A DNA stretch of 64,000 nucleotides from Agaricus subrufescens (GCA_029945375.1 CM057069.1:1364001-1428000), one strand, 5' to 3'. Shown: positions 1 through 11,220, counted from the stretch's first letter. Made by a program: numbers and translations. Notes: generated by a model not told the origin, from the sequence alone.

Positions 1-1
1 G

Positions 2-880
2 GCTAGAGAGGCCAAAGATACGAAAGAAGGTGATTTAGCTCAAGACGTCAGAGATATGTGGAAAGAAAGGGGTTCTAGAGTTTGTCTGATCTTGGCATCG
101 CAGTTAGTCGAAATGAAAGTGCGTACTCTCACTACTCAAAGCCCATCCTTCTAACTGGAAAAAAACCCAGGACTTTGCCGCAGCAACTAGATTACTGGAA
201 CCACTATGTACACAACCTGCAAACGAAGGCGACGGAAAACCTGTAACAAATCCAAGCCTCCGTTCAGCCATAGGTCGTATATACCTCCAAGGCGGAAACG
301 TCGATACCGCAAGAACCCATTTCTCTCTCGTCGCTCAAGACCCAACAGCGGATGAATCACTCAAAAGGATGAACGAAGCCATTTTATGCGCTACAGATGG
401 TCAATGGTCGATGGGCGTAGCTCTGTTAAAAAAGTTGGTCGAAAACGATTCCGAGAATTTCGCTGTAAGTCTTACATTGATGAGTAAGAAACTATCCAAC
501 CTTTGTTGAGTATAGGCTGTGAATAATTTGAGTGTCGCGTTGTTGAGTCAGGGAAACCTCAAAGAGGTATGTTTGGAACGATAGTCAAGCAATTTTATCC
601 TCATGTTATATGAACAGGCGATTGGCGTCCTCGAGACTGCACTCAAATCATCCCCTGCAACCGTAATCATTGCCGAGCCATTCCTCTTTAATCTCTGTTC
701 GTATCAACTAAAAACTCTTTTCTTCTTGGTCATTCAACTGAAGTGTCACTATTTCTAGCCACACTGTATGAATTACGCTCTGCTGCTGGATTGGAGAAGA
801 AGACAAATCTTCTTATCGAAGTCGCAAAGTGGAGTGGAGATGGTCTAAAAACCAGTTGTCTGAAAATGCCAACAAACTGA
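2..880 (+). CDS. TRAPPC12: TRAPPC12-like TRAPP complex subunit, C-terminal part (runs off left edge)
   Basis: The last 220 or so codons of a tetratricopeptide protein resembling TRAPP complex subunit 12, which acts in ER-Golgi vesicle tethering. Exons read in frame as 2-118, 171-464, 516-566, 618-696 and 759-880, separated by 51-62-nt introns with GT/AG ends. The peptide carries helical-repeat stretches such as DFAAATRLLEPLC, VNNLSVALLSQGNLKEA and TLYELRSAAGLEKKTNLL and stops at TGA 878-880. The 5' part lies outside the window. CpG content is normal here, unlike the DNA just downstream. Two damaged copies of the same 3' region occur at about 9.9-10.9 kb and 25.3-25.8 kb, so this is the only copy that looks functional. 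The family call rests on remembered similarity; the splice structure is seen directly. Confidence 0.72.
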
Positions 881-1131
881 AAGCTTTGGATCTCTATTAC
901 CTGCTTGATGTAAACAAACTTTGAGTAACAAGAATCGATTAGCTGTAGGTGATATTACAACCAAAGAGTCTTCAATAAGAATGAAGTTGATTTCAATGTC
1001 ATACTATGCTTATAACTTCCATTGGTCTCCTTGCCATTTACAAAATTCATCATTTGTATACTATTCTTGAATCCTCCCTCATCATGATGCCCTCAAAGAT
1101 ACCTTGTCTCCTTGCATAAACCTTTCTTGAG
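881..1131. other. Spacer downstream of TRAPPC12-like gene
   Basis: No gene seen. The first 60-70 bases still resemble the downstream flank of the other two TRAPPC12-like copies. After about 950 the sequence becomes AT-rich and nearly free of CpG, which marks the left edge of the CpG-depleted block. Confidence 0.5.
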
Positions 1132-1508
1132 TCACCTTCTGCTTATAATTAGTCTGCCCACATGCCTTATTTTTTTAGTATTAGTATTAAGGAAGATAAT
1201 GACCATGTACACTTGCTTACCCTCACCATTGTGTGGTACTGTTTGAATTGCTTGGTTTTCTCTATTTTGTGTGATAGGAAAAATACAATATTTTTTCCCC
1301 CTTGTATCTCCTGCAAAAAGAGCAACTTGGCCATTGGAACTTGCTCCACATATAAGCACTGGTAAATGTGGTGATTGTTACAAAAACAGTTTTGTTTGGT
1401 CACTGATAGGCTTGAGAAATGGAATGAAAAGATTATCCACAAACTGCATTTTGCTAATTGAGTTACTTACATGCTGAACAAAGAATTGTGGAAGAGGAAA
1501 AGATCAGT
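1132..1508 (-). pseudogene. NACHT protein C-terminal fragment, copy 1, with intron-like unit
   Basis: On the minus strand the peptide SPHLPVLICGASSNGQVALF followed by AGDTRGKKYCIFPI closely matches the C-terminal exon of the split NACHT gene at 11.2-11.35 kb (SPNLPVLVCGAVSNGKVALF). An in-frame TAA just upstream of the motif shows it is dead. Upstream on the minus strand are an intron (GTAAGTAAC to CTCAAG) and the edge of an intron-like repeat unit (TTCAG-CAT-GTAAG near 1466-1480). The Copia element starting at 1514 interrupts that repeat, and its continuation is at 6710-6780. The fragment is therefore a remnant of a duplicated NACHT 3' end. Confidence 0.5.
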
Positions 1509-1513
1509 CATAG

Positions 1514-1854
1514 TAAAGAACAAGAGCTCAGTGATAACAGTAATGTGTTAATCACTGTGATAGAATACCTAAAGAACAAGAGCTACATGATATAAGTACC
1601 AGGTATAAAGAACTTGTATACTACTCACCTCAGTGATAACAGTAATGTGTTAATCACTGAGGTGAAATTTTAAAGTTCATACAGTATAAAAGCTTGCAAG
1701 CCACCAAGTTGAAACTGTATAGTACTGAGATAGGGGAACATATAATTTGGAAATAACAGTAAACGGCAATATGTGAAAGAAACAGATAAAAATAGACTGT
1801 TGTTTAAAAGAGAGAATAATGGAAAAATACCAGCAGTGTCGGAGGACTTCAACA
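1514..1854 (-). repeat. 3' LTR of Copia-1
   Basis: A 341-bp LTR, in element orientation starting TGTTGAAGTCC and ending GTTCTTTA. It is the same length as its partner at 6364-6704. Where the two LTRs differ, one typically shows TG and the other CA, which implies an ancestral CG. A related solo copy lies at 10341-10661. Confidence 0.9.
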
Positions 1855-1866
1855 CTCCCCCTGCTT
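1855..1866 (-). other. Polypurine tract of Copia-1
   Basis: In element orientation AAAGCAGGGGGAG directly precedes the 3' LTR, the position and composition of a plus-strand primer for LTR retrotransposons. Confidence 0.75.
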
Positions 1867-4800
1867 TGTCACCATAGGTATCAAACCCATACCTCTGCAG
1901 CATCTCAGAATAGCATCCCTCGAAAGTGGTTTGGTGAGAATGTCAGCGAGGTTGCATGCTGATGGGACATAGGTGAAAAAAACCTCCCCCTTTTCGACCT
2001 TTTCCTTTGAAAAATGATGTTTGACATCAATATGTTTAGTTTGGCAGTGGTTCTTGTCATTCTGAGTGTTTGAAATGGCACCGTTGTTGTCTGCGAAAAT
2101 GTTGATTGGTTTTCCCTGTTCTAGCCTGATTTCTCGTAAGAATTTGCTAAGCCAGATGGCTTGTTGTATAGCCCAGGTGAAAGCCATGTACTCAGCTTTG
2201 ACAGTGGAGAGAGTGATTGTTTCTTGACACTTGCTTGCCCATGAAACAGGTCCTCCTGCAATGAAAAAAATGTGTCCCTCAGTGGATCTGCATCCATCTA
2301 CATCCCTGGCATAATCAGCATTGACATATCTGAAGGGCTTGAGGCTGGCATCTCAATAATATGTGATTCCATAGTCAAGTGTCCCCTTGAGATATGCAAT
2401 TGTGTGTTTAAGGGCGTTCCAGTGGGCACGACTGGGATTGTTGGCAAATCTGGAGAGTAGGTTTATGGTGTATGACAAGTCTGGACACATTGCAACTTGG
2501 AGCCACATAAGTGACCCCAAGGCTTTGCAATATGGGATTCCCTTCATATCCTGGAGGTCTTCCTGATTTTTAGGAGAGTCTTCAGCAGACAGTATGATAC
2601 TGGAGGGTAGTGGCATAGACCGAGGTTTTGTGTCTGACATGTTGAAGCGGGTAATGATTCGCTCGCAGTAAGCTCATTGGGAGAGAGTGATGGATCTGTT
2701 AGATTCATTCCTACTTATTTTCATGCCCAAAATAAAGGTAGCCATTTGGAGGTCCTTTAATTCATAGCTGCTCCCAAGTTCATCCTTCACTTTGATTTCT
2801 CCAGCCTCAGTAGACAAAGCTCCCAAAATGTTGTCTGTCCATGTGGATGTGAGAGTAAGTTCCTCATTTATCACTTGGGTGCATATCTGAGCATCAGCTT
2901 TGAGGTGTAGTATTTGTGATGCTGATAGGTTCGTTTGAGGTTTTTCGCCCAATTGTGAGCACCCTGCATTGTTCCATACAGTGTTTTGAGGAGTAGCCAG
3001 ACATTATCATTATCTCCCCCTTCCTCAAAACCAGGAGGCTACTCCATGTAGACTTCGTAGACATTCTCGCTGTTAAGGAAAGCTGAAACAAAATTGACCT
3101 GCCAGAGACGTAGACCCATTGAGGCCGCCACAGCACAGATCATACACACAGATTCAAGCCTAGCAACTGACATATAGGTCTCATCATAGTCCTCTCCTAT
3201 CACCTGCGTAAATCCTTTCACTACTAAGTGTGCCTTCCACTTAACAATCTCCCCCACATTGTCATACTTGTTTGCATATACTCAGCGTGATTTCACAACA
3301 TTCCTTCCAAATGGTCTTGGAACAAGACAGTAGACTGATTTCTCCTTCATCACCTCCAGTTCCTGGACCATGGGTTCCAACCACAAGTCAGGGTGTCACA
3401 TTGCCTCATTATAACTTCTAGGTATCATCGTCTCCCCATCACCATCTCCAGCTGTGTCAGTGACATTAGCATTTGTCCTTGTCAAGTGTTCCAAGTGTTT
3501 GCACATTTTAATGGACAGTTTGGGTACTCAACGGGATCTGCATAGAGCCACAGGTTCATCCTCATCAGCAACAGGATTCAAGATTGTATTGACCTCAGTC
3601 TCACTATCATCCATGGGTGACTGTGCACCAGGTATTGCATCGGTCTTCCCAGTGGTAGGTGGTGTGGATTCATTTGTTAGTTCTCTGGTGATGGATGGGC
3701 TTGTGGTGGCTGGTGGATGGAGGTTGGAGATTGCTTGTGGTTGAGGGGCAATGGCACTTGTTGACAAAGTCGTGTCATTTTTGAAGGGGTATGTAACAAC
3801 AGGGTCTGTTGAGTAATGTGGTTTGGACTCTTCAAACACAACATCCCTCGACTTATAGACAGCCCCTATTGCACAGTTCAGCAACTTGTATCCTGTCCTA
3901 CCATAGTAGCCAATCAGAGTGAGTTTTGAAGACCATGGGTTGAGCTTTGATTGGCTGACTTTGTTAGGTATGTGTGCATAGGCTGTCAAACTGAAAGGCT
4001 GCAAGTGTGATATATCCTGGCATTGACCATACCAGCAATGTGTGTAGACAGCAGTTTGCATGGCGTCTGCCCAGTATTTCTGCAGCAAGCCAGAGTTGGC
4101 GAGTAGGGCTTGGGAGATGTCTAGTATGGTGCACATCAATCTCTCAGCTTTGCCATTCTGCTGATGTGCGTATGGCATAGTAAAATCAAGTATGATGCCA
4201 TTAGCCTTTGCATATTTGTCCCACAATATATTGTGCCATTCCTGTCCCATATCCAACCATACCCACTTCAAGCGATTCCCAGTCTGCCTTTCTGCTTCCC
4301 TATAAAACTCTTTGAAAACTTTCAGCATTGTGTTGGAAGATTTCATAGTCAAGAAATAAACAGCCCGGTAGGAAGTGGCTCCATCCATCAATAACATGAA
4401 GTATTTCACTTTGCCTGCTGACTCAGTGGACGCTGGACCCCATATATCAATGTAGAGACAGTCAAGGGGGTTTTCTTCTGGTGGAACCATGTCTTTGAAT
4501 GGGTGCGTTGTGTGCTTGCCATATATACAATCCTTGCAGAGAGCACTCAACTTCAGCTCACCACTAGGGTTTAAGCCTTCCACCAGCCTCTCCTGTGTCA
4601 TGCAAACTATAACATTGATGGGTGCATGACCCAGCCTCCTATGCCAAATCTCAAACAAGACAGCACTCCTTTTTGATTGAGTAAGGTTGACAACCATTTG
4701 AGTTGCTGCTATGCTGATGATAACATATAGTCCATCTCTCTTTTTCACCGTCATCACTTTGTCCCCACCACTGTTGTATACAATGGCTGTGTCTCCACTG

Positions 4801-5495
4801 AACCTGACACTTGCTCCCTTTGATACCAATTTTGAGACCAAACCGAGGTTGGATCTCAAATGCAGCATGTGCAATGTGTCAGACATATTGATGGTGGCAG
4901 TCCACCCTTTGACATCAATTATAAAGGTAACTGTTCCAGTGCCCTCAATACAGAGAGTAGAGTCCTTTCTGGCTGAGTTCCCTGAATGTGGCGGGTTAAA
5001 GTTGGTGTAGTGACTGAACCAGTCTCTGTTGATGAAACAGTGGTCACTCGCTCCAGAGTCAAGGAGGGTAATGATGGTTGGTGCAGGAGCAATCAGATTT
5101 GCGCTAGCTACATTTGATGGTACATTTGAGAGGGCTTCCCAGTAAGTAGTCCACATCCACTCCCCTTTCTCTTTGTCCACCACCAGACCCAGGTTGTTGT
5201 TACATGCCCTGGTGGTGAGGATTGCAGAGTCAGGTACTGTTGGTTGTGAAAGGGGTTTAGATGGTACCTCAATTTCAGTGATTGCGGCAAGTGCGAAAAC
5301 AGCAGGCTCAGGAGCGTTAGCAACATTTGTGGTGGTCTGAGTGTTACTGCTGGTTTCTGTGAAGGTCGTGTTGGCAGAAGTCTTGCCATGTTTACCAAAG
5401 TTTGGTGGAAATTGACCGGCTTTCCCTCCTCCAGGCCAGTAGCAGTTGTTGATTATATGGCCAAAGTGGCTGCAGTTTGTACATTGTAAGTCACT
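1858..5495 (-). pseudogene. Copia-1 pol remnant: protease, integrase, reverse transcriptase, RNase H
   Basis: Minus-strand pol broken into several frames. The longest open piece (3528-5183) holds the aspartic protease motif LLDSGASDHCF, the integrase zinc region (HRRLGH then CKDCIYGKH) and the integrase core (YIDIWGP; PYAHQQNGKAERL). The expected second acidic motif reads WLDMGQEW instead of the usual TDNGGE type. Reverse transcriptase fragments lie at about 2674-3257 (for example WKAHLVVKGFTQ) and 2353-2640 (SLMWLQVAMCPDLSYTINLL). RNase H is at 1849-2187 (NIFADNNGAISNTQN; TKHIDVKHHF). A CCHC zinc knuckle (C-TN-C-SHFG-H-IINN-C) sits near 5452-5487, just past the gag stop. The frame breaks make it non-functional. 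Confidence 0.88.
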
Positions 5496-6287
5496 TCATC
5501 GATGATTGCGCCCTCTATTGTTCATGTTGGTCTGATTGTTTGCATTTGCCTGTAGGGCAGATGTGCCTGATTGTTGGTTTGCGATGCAATCTACACTGAT
5601 CCTAGACCAGTGTGTCATGAGGGAATCAATCACATCATGTGAAGTCTGGGTTGTATAAAGCATTGCAACAATAGGGTCCCAACTTTGCAGCAAGGCACTC
5701 AACACAATTGACCGAAAAGCTTTATGGTCAATGGAGGCTCTGAGCAAAGTAGCATTGGACCACTTGGTATGCATACTTGCTATGAAATCCTTGAAATCTT
5801 CACCGTCATTGTAGATTGTGTTGCAGAGATCATGATCTGCATTTATGATCGCAATCTCTGATGCCACTTGATAGGTATCGAGGTATGATTTCCAAGCGTT
5901 GGCACCTGTACCATTAACATTGATACCAAGGCTGACAGGCTCAATAGTGTTGTAAAGGAGTAGGCCGAGGGTCCAGGCATTGCACATACACCATTTGGAT
6001 GTGTTCAGAGTCATAGAGTCCCACAGTGTCTTGACAGGGGGACCCAGTTGGGGTGTTGTAGTTGCAGTGGTTGTTGGTGGTGACATAGATGGTGGTGTTG
6101 TAGAGGTAACAACAATTGCAGGAGCAGGTTGGGTGGCAGGATTAGGGATACTGCCATCCAAATACCCATTTGCCCCCCTGAGATTAATGGCTATGGTGAT
6201 GAGTCCTTTCCAGGATACCCAGTTTGAGCCATTGAATTTTGCATTTTCAGTGAGAACAGGAAAAGATGTCCCGCCTGAATTGGCCAT
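5496..6287 (-). pseudogene. Copia-1 gag, cut off before its zinc knuckle
   Basis: A 263-codon frame starting MANSGGTSFPVLTENAKFNG, with the GSNWVSWKGLI region usual for Copia Gag near its start and the retrotransposon Gag helical region in the middle. It ends with NNRGRNHR and a TGA. Directly after the stop, in the same frame, the CCHC zinc knuckle continues, so the stop separates Gag from the rest of Gag-Pol. The codons at the break read CGA TGA; a CGA to TGA transition at a CpG would explain it. Start ATG at 6287-6285, about 64 nt inside the primer-binding site. Confidence 0.85.
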
Positions 6288-6350
6288 GTAGGTAAATGTA
6301 TGAGTGATTAAGTCAAAGATGTTGAGTTTCTGGATGATTTAGATTGAGCT

Positions 6351-6363
6351 GGGGCCCATAACC
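6351..6363 (-). other. Primer-binding site of Copia-1 (half initiator-tRNA type)
   Basis: In element orientation GGTTATGGGCCCC directly abuts the 5' LTR. This matches the Drosophila copia type of primer site, complementary to the anticodon region of initiator tRNA-Met rather than its 3' end. The same 13 bases follow the LTR of the second element at 59570. Confidence 0.8.
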
Positions 6364-6704
6364 TAAAGAACAAGAGCTCAGCGATAACGGTAATGTGTTA
6401 ATCACTGTGATAGAATACCTAAAGAACAAGAGCTACATGATATAAGTACCAGGTATAAAGAACTTGTATACTACTCACCTCAGCAATAATGGTAACATGT
6501 TAATCACTGAGGTGAAATTTTAAAGTTTATACAGTATAAAAGCTTGCAAGCCACCAAGTTGAAACTGTATAGTACTGAGATAGGGGAACATATAATTTGG
6601 AAATAACAGTAAATGGCAATATGTGAAAGAAACAGATAAAAATAGACTGTTGTTTAAAAGAGAGAATAATGGAAAAATACTGGCGCTGTCAGAGGACTTC
6701 AACA
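6364..6704 (-). repeat. 5' LTR of Copia-1
   Basis: A 341-bp LTR, partner of 1514-1854. Differences are concentrated in CG-derived dinucleotides. The element-external end carries the CATAG duplication at 6705-6709. Confidence 0.9.
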
Positions 6705-6709
6705 CATAG

Positions 6710-7297
6710 AACCTAGATCACTAATAAATAGACTTACAAGCTGATCCAGGAATTGTGGAAGAGGAAACATCAGCAAAATATCAATTGAGTGATGTGTGTG
6801 CTGTCACATGCCTCACATGCCTCACAATGTTAAAGGAGATTGGTAAATGGACAAATATCTACAATTTTTCACAACCCAGATCTGTGGCACACACAGAATG
6901 CAGCACTGTAACTGTAGTTTACCATGGGTCTCACAAATTATCATACCATGTAATCACACTATTCACAGGGAGTATCATTCAAAATAAATCATAGAAATCA
7001 TTTATATTTGATGTATAACCATGCTCAATGAATATTGAACATGGTATTAATCAATCAAACAGGTCCTTTCATCAGCAGGGAGGAGCTTAGCATCAAGCTC
7101 TTCTTGGGAGACTAAAATATTCACCTTTGTCACCAGGACAAGACTAACAGCAGTGTTCATAATGCCCTCCCATTTTGACACTGTAAACTGTGCTGTCAAT
7201 TGACTATAGCAGCAAGTGATAATCCCCCAATCTTGTTGGTTGAATTCACCTAAAGAATGACTTCAAGTACTGTCCTTCCAGGCATTCAAAGCATGCT
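6710..7297. other. CpG-depleted remnant DNA
   Basis: The first 70 bases continue the intron-like repeat interrupted by Copia-1 (minus strand GATCAG-CTT-GTAAG near 6741-6755). The rest is AT-rich with almost no CpG and no coding frame I can support. Confidence 0.4.
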
Positions 7298-8040
7298 CTA
7301 TCTAAATAAGCAGTTTAGAGAAGAAATCAAACACAAATGGACACTCACTGCTGCAGCTGTGAGTGCTGCTGCACTCACAGGGTAACCTGCAGGTTCACCA
7401 TTGATCTTGAGCATGTATTGTACATGGTACATAAATGCCTTGAGGAAAAGTTCAGACAGCCAGGCTTGTCTTTCACTACCCTTTATACACTCTGACATTT
7501 AGTTCACTCAAAACAGTAGGAATACATGAGACTTGCACCTGGGCATCTGGAAACTTACAGAGGAAGCAAGGCACTGGGAAGAAATCTCTCATTTCACTCT
7601 CAACTTCTTCTGCTGTCTTGCCTTTCATATATGCATCTACAACATTCAAAGCTGTAGACCCAATCTTGCTATGCCATGATTGGATGCCACTGCCTGCCTA
7701 TACACTCATAACATTAGCTTAATACATTGGGATTGGAAGCATAGCCCACCAAATATGCAATCGCTGGGTGATTGACCTAGTGTGCAAGGTTTGGAAATAA
7801 CTGGATTCAAGTCTCCTTTACCTTCTGCAAGAATTTGGGTTCACTGTTGGTCTGCCAGGGGTTGGGGAGAGTTGCCACCCAATTGTAGAGGGTTGCCATG
7901 AAACTTTGAGACCATGTCCTGACAAGTTTGGTGGTGTGCAACTGTGGAAAGGGTAGAGCATGCTTTGTATAAGTCATGGCTTTTGCACCTGGCCTTGATC
8001 TACAGCCCTTCACTGCTTCATTGCTGAGTGTGGAGGTAAG
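7298..8040 (-). pseudogene. Possible DUF6532-like gene remnant
   Basis: Scattered minus-strand peptides recall the DUF6532 family common in agaricomycetes, which is often seen near transposons: LYNWVATLPNPWQTNSEPKF at 7807-8013, SWHSKIGSTALNVVDAYMKG around 7620-7680, and AWLSELFLKAFMYHVQYML with SAAALTAAAVSVH at 7298-7498. The pieces are in plausible collinear order but lie in different frames with stops between them, and CpG is absent. The family assignment is from memory and tentative. The fragment may have come with whatever element once occupied this stretch. Confidence 0.33.
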
Positions 8041-8246
8041 GGTATATTAGTGATCAGTGACCAGAGATAATGACCTAGTGGGTCCCATTTTGCATGTCTT
8101 GTCAACAGAACCTGTCAGTGTTTCTTTGGTATCATCATCCATGGTAATCCCCATCTTGATTAGTGATTAGCAGATTAGTGATTAGCAGTGCCCAATAGTG
8201 AGCCAAGGTCTTACTTGGCTTGTTGTCTGTGCTTTTGTACTTGCAT

Positions 8247-9624
8247 TGTTATGACCCCAGCTGTTTTACACGTGAAAATATACATTTAATGCAGCTAGGC
8301 ATACATATTAGGCTTGAGAATGAGCAATTGGCCACCCTGTTAGTAATAAGAATGGTTGAGGGCATGTGTGAAGACAGGTCAAACTAGGAATCAGTCAAGA
8401 TTGTATCTGTGATTTCTAACAGGAAAACTGTACTATTAGGGGAAATATAATCACATTCAAGGACTTTAAAATGGAAGTCTTGAGACTGAGTCTAGGGAGA
8501 CTTTATTGGGAATTATCATTGAGACTGGCTATGGGATGGCTCAAGGACTTAGTAGAGCATGGTTCCTTTAGCAGACCTTATGCTAGACTGAATCTATAAC
8601 TACTACCTGCCTAATAGGGAAAGGCTAGGAAGTAGGTGACTCACACATGTCAAGACTGGATGAATGAAAGGAAGACTGTCAGAATTATCAGTCAAGACTC
8701 TGGATTGGGCAGCAATGGTGATAATCTTGAAGCAACTAAAGGTGAGATAGAAACTTAGTCTAATCAAGGACATCTTATTGATGGATTGATCAGTGAGGGA
8801 TGAGTCTTGAGGGTTCCTGGACTAGGGTCTAGGGTTGGAACCTTGTTAGCCAATGGGGAGCAAGAGATTAGACAAGTGCAATGTTTGGTCAAGGAAGACT
8901 GAATAGTCAAGACTGTTGATTGGTGGAGAAAGATGAGTCAAGGAGACTATACCCATCCAATGCTGGATACAGACTTGGTTATCTGTTTCATATTTGTTTA
9001 TTTTGTCTCAGTTTTTTATTGTGTATCATATATAGTCACTACTTGAGGACAAGGTTCAGAATCAAATCTTTGCCCAAGTGCTGTGCAAGTGAATTTGAGT
9101 TTGGTTAAACTTCACAGTGTTCTAAGCATTTCTTAAGTTCTTTCTCAACTCAGAAGGTCTTGTATTCTGCTTGAGAGAGTATCTTCACTGGTCTAATAAG
9201 GTCATGATAGCATTTGGTGCTAGCTTGGCTTGTCTTGCAGTCTGTCTCAAAGCATGAAGGCAGGTCAAGGCTCTCCAAGTTTGTTGAGGCATCACTAGGA
9301 CAGACTTGCTACCCCTCCTAGATAGTTGTCTAACCCATGCTATTGAGGACAGTTGTTGCAAGCTTAGCCACTCATCATGAAGGTTCTAATCAAAACAGTA
9401 TAGGTCTGGAAGAGGTCTCTATTCAGTCAAGACTTGTTTCACATTTCTATTCTACCCCTCTTTTCATTTAATACTTAATCAACACTCTTACTTTTAGTTT
9501 CTTTCTGATTTATTCTCCCCACAAACTGCACTCAAGACTCAGTGTATTTCAAAGGGTTGCATTCACATTCAATTTTATATTTTTATATTTTATTTTCCAC
9601 ACTTATACCAATCTAGTCTCTTCA
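8247..9624 (+). repeat. 1.38-kb LTR-like repeat, CpG-decayed copy A
   Basis: A 1.38-kb block starting TGTTATGACCCCAGC and ending GTCTCTTCA. It aligns along its whole length with 57176-58559. TG...CA ends and single-copy occurrence at two sites suggest solo LTRs, though I see no target duplication. Nearly every CG of the other copy is TG or CA here (for example GTGAAAATATACATTTAATG versus GTGAAAATATACGTTTAATG). Apparent open frames inside it are not genes. Confidence 0.75.
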
Positions 9625-9894
9625 GTGTGGTTGAGTGTAATGACTAGCACACTGGAAATTCTCACCACACTATCAATTAACATACCTGATTTTACTGTGA
9701 GTATGTTCAATCTTTATCCAGGAGTATCATATTCATTGCCTTTGTCAGTGATATGCAAAAAGCTAATGGATCTTGGTCAATTCAGTTCAATCAGTCAAGC
9801 AATGCCAACCCACTCCTCCAAAGCCAACTTGAATACATCCCATTGAGACAGGTCATTGGTCAACAACTATTTGATTATGTAATATCTGGCACTG
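9625..9894. other. CpG-free remnant between repeat and TRAPPC12-like pseudogene
   Basis: AT-rich, no CpG, no supported gene or known repeat end. Confidence 0.4.
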
Positions 9895-10905
9895 CTGCTT
9901 ACACAACCTACAAACAAAGGTGACAGAAAACCTATACTACAAATCCCAGTCTCCATTCAGCCATAGGCTGTATATACCTCCAAGGTGGAAATGCTGATAC
10001 CACTAGAACCCATTTCTCTCTTGTTGCTCAAGACCCAACAACAGATGAATCACTCAAAAGCATGAACAAAGCCACTTCATATACTACAGATGGTCAGTGG
10101 TCTATGGGTGTAGCTCTGTTGATAATGTTTTGTATAAATAATTTCACCATAAGTCTTACATTGATCAATAAAAAAAATTATCCCAACTTTATTGAGCATA
10201 AGCTGTGAATGATTTGAGTGTGGCATTGTTGAGTCAAGGAAACCTCAAAGAGGTCCATCTTAAATGATAGTCATGCAACTTCACCCTCATGTTCCATGAG
10301 TAGGCAATTGGCATCCTCAAGACAGCTCTCAAATCATCCCTAAAGAACAAATAGCTCAGTGATAACAAACTTGTTAATCACTCTATTAAATACCTAAAGA
10401 ACAAATAGCTACATGACATAAGTACTGGGTATATAGGAAACTTTGTATGTTACTTACCTCAGCAATAACAAACTTGTTAATCACTAAGGTGCAAAAATTT
10501 AAAGCTCAAGGAATATAAGTGCTTGGTAAGCCACCAAATGAAATTGTACAGTACCAGATAGGAGAGAAACAGTAAATGGCAGAAATGTGAAATAAGGACA
10601 ACAGAAATAGATCATGCAAGTCAAAAATGTTTGTTACTGTCAGTATTGGAGAACTTCAATAATCCCCTGCAACTGTAGTCATTGCTGAACCATTCCTTCC
10701 CAATTACTGTTTGTATCAACTAAAATCCTCTTTTTTCCCTAGTCATGACTTGGTTGGAGTGTCACTATTTCTAGCCACATTGTATAAATTGCATTCCACT
10801 ACTGGGTTAGAGAAAAAGACAAATCTTCTCATTGAAGTTGCAAAGTAGAGTGGAGATGGTCTAAAAACCAGCTGTTTGAAAATATCAATGAGTTGAAAGT
10901 TTTGT
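9895..10905 (+). pseudogene. TRAPPC12-like pseudogene, copy 2, interrupted by a solo LTR
   Basis: Base-by-base alignable with the 3' half of the gene at 2-880, introns included, but almost every CG has become TG or CA and stops have arisen (for example GCAAAGTAGAGTGG for GCAAAGTGGAGTGG). A solo LTR (10341-10661) splits the penultimate exon between ATCCC duplications. The copy continues through the TRAPPC12 stop region into the 3' end of a Clr2-like gene in the arrangement seen at 25.3-26.1 kb, so it preserves the junction of two convergent genes. Confidence 0.85.
10341..10661 (-). repeat. Solo LTR of the Copia-1 family
   Basis: About 321 bp starting TAAAGAACAAATAGCTCAG and ending ACTTCAATA, diverged from the Copia-1 LTRs but collinear with them. 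It is flanked by ATCCC at 10336-10340 and 10662-10666. The flanking TRAPPC12-like sequence reads straight across once one ATCCC is removed. A solo LTR is what remains after recombination between the two LTRs of an inserted element. Confidence 0.85.
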
Positions 10906-11039
10906 GTTTCTATCACCTGCTTAGTGTAAATCAAATTTTGTGTTGCAAATGTAGACAATGATTGGAGTCTCAAAATGACAACAAAAGGGCTTTCAAATGA
11001 TAATACTTTTTTCCCTTGAAATTGAGCAGAAAGAAACAA

Positions 11040-11220
11040 GAATTGCAGACAACTCAATCCATATCAATATCACTATCTCCACCTCATAAACATTACATCT
11101 TCCTCCTCCTCCCTCAAATATCCACATCCTTACTACTATCACTCTTCACTTCTCTATTCTCCTCAGTTATATGTTGCTTGTGCTTAACTGGACATGTGTC
11201 TCCCTATCTGCCTTCTCCAA
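11040..11220 (-). pseudogene. 3'-end fragment of Clr2-like gene
   Basis: Aligns with 25935-26150, the last codons and 3' flank of the intact Clr2-like gene; the shared peptide near its inner end is MLEKADRE. CpGs are lost and a repeat-rich stretch has small deletions. At about 11220 homology stops and NACHT C-terminal sequence begins. Confidence 0.7.

Larger units (their letters stand above)
1514..6704 (-). mobile_element. Ty1/Copia retrotransposon, complete but decayed (Copia-1)
   Basis: A full-length 5.19-kb LTR element on the minus strand. It has two 341-bp LTRs (6364-6704 as 5' LTR, 1514-1854 as 3' LTR), a primer-binding site touching the 5' LTR, a purine tract touching the 3' LTR, and gag-pol of Copia order (protease, integrase, reverse transcriptase, RNase H). 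Direct repeats CATAG at 1509-1513 and 6705-6709 flank it exactly, as expected of a target-site duplication. It landed inside a remnant of the NACHT intron-like repeats. The reading frames carry several stops and frameshifts, and the LTRs differ at roughly 15 positions, almost all at former CpG sites, so it is not autonomous. Confidence 0.93.

Noticed and set aside
4164..5010. Plus-strand frames within Copia-1
   Set aside because: Antisense shadows of pol.
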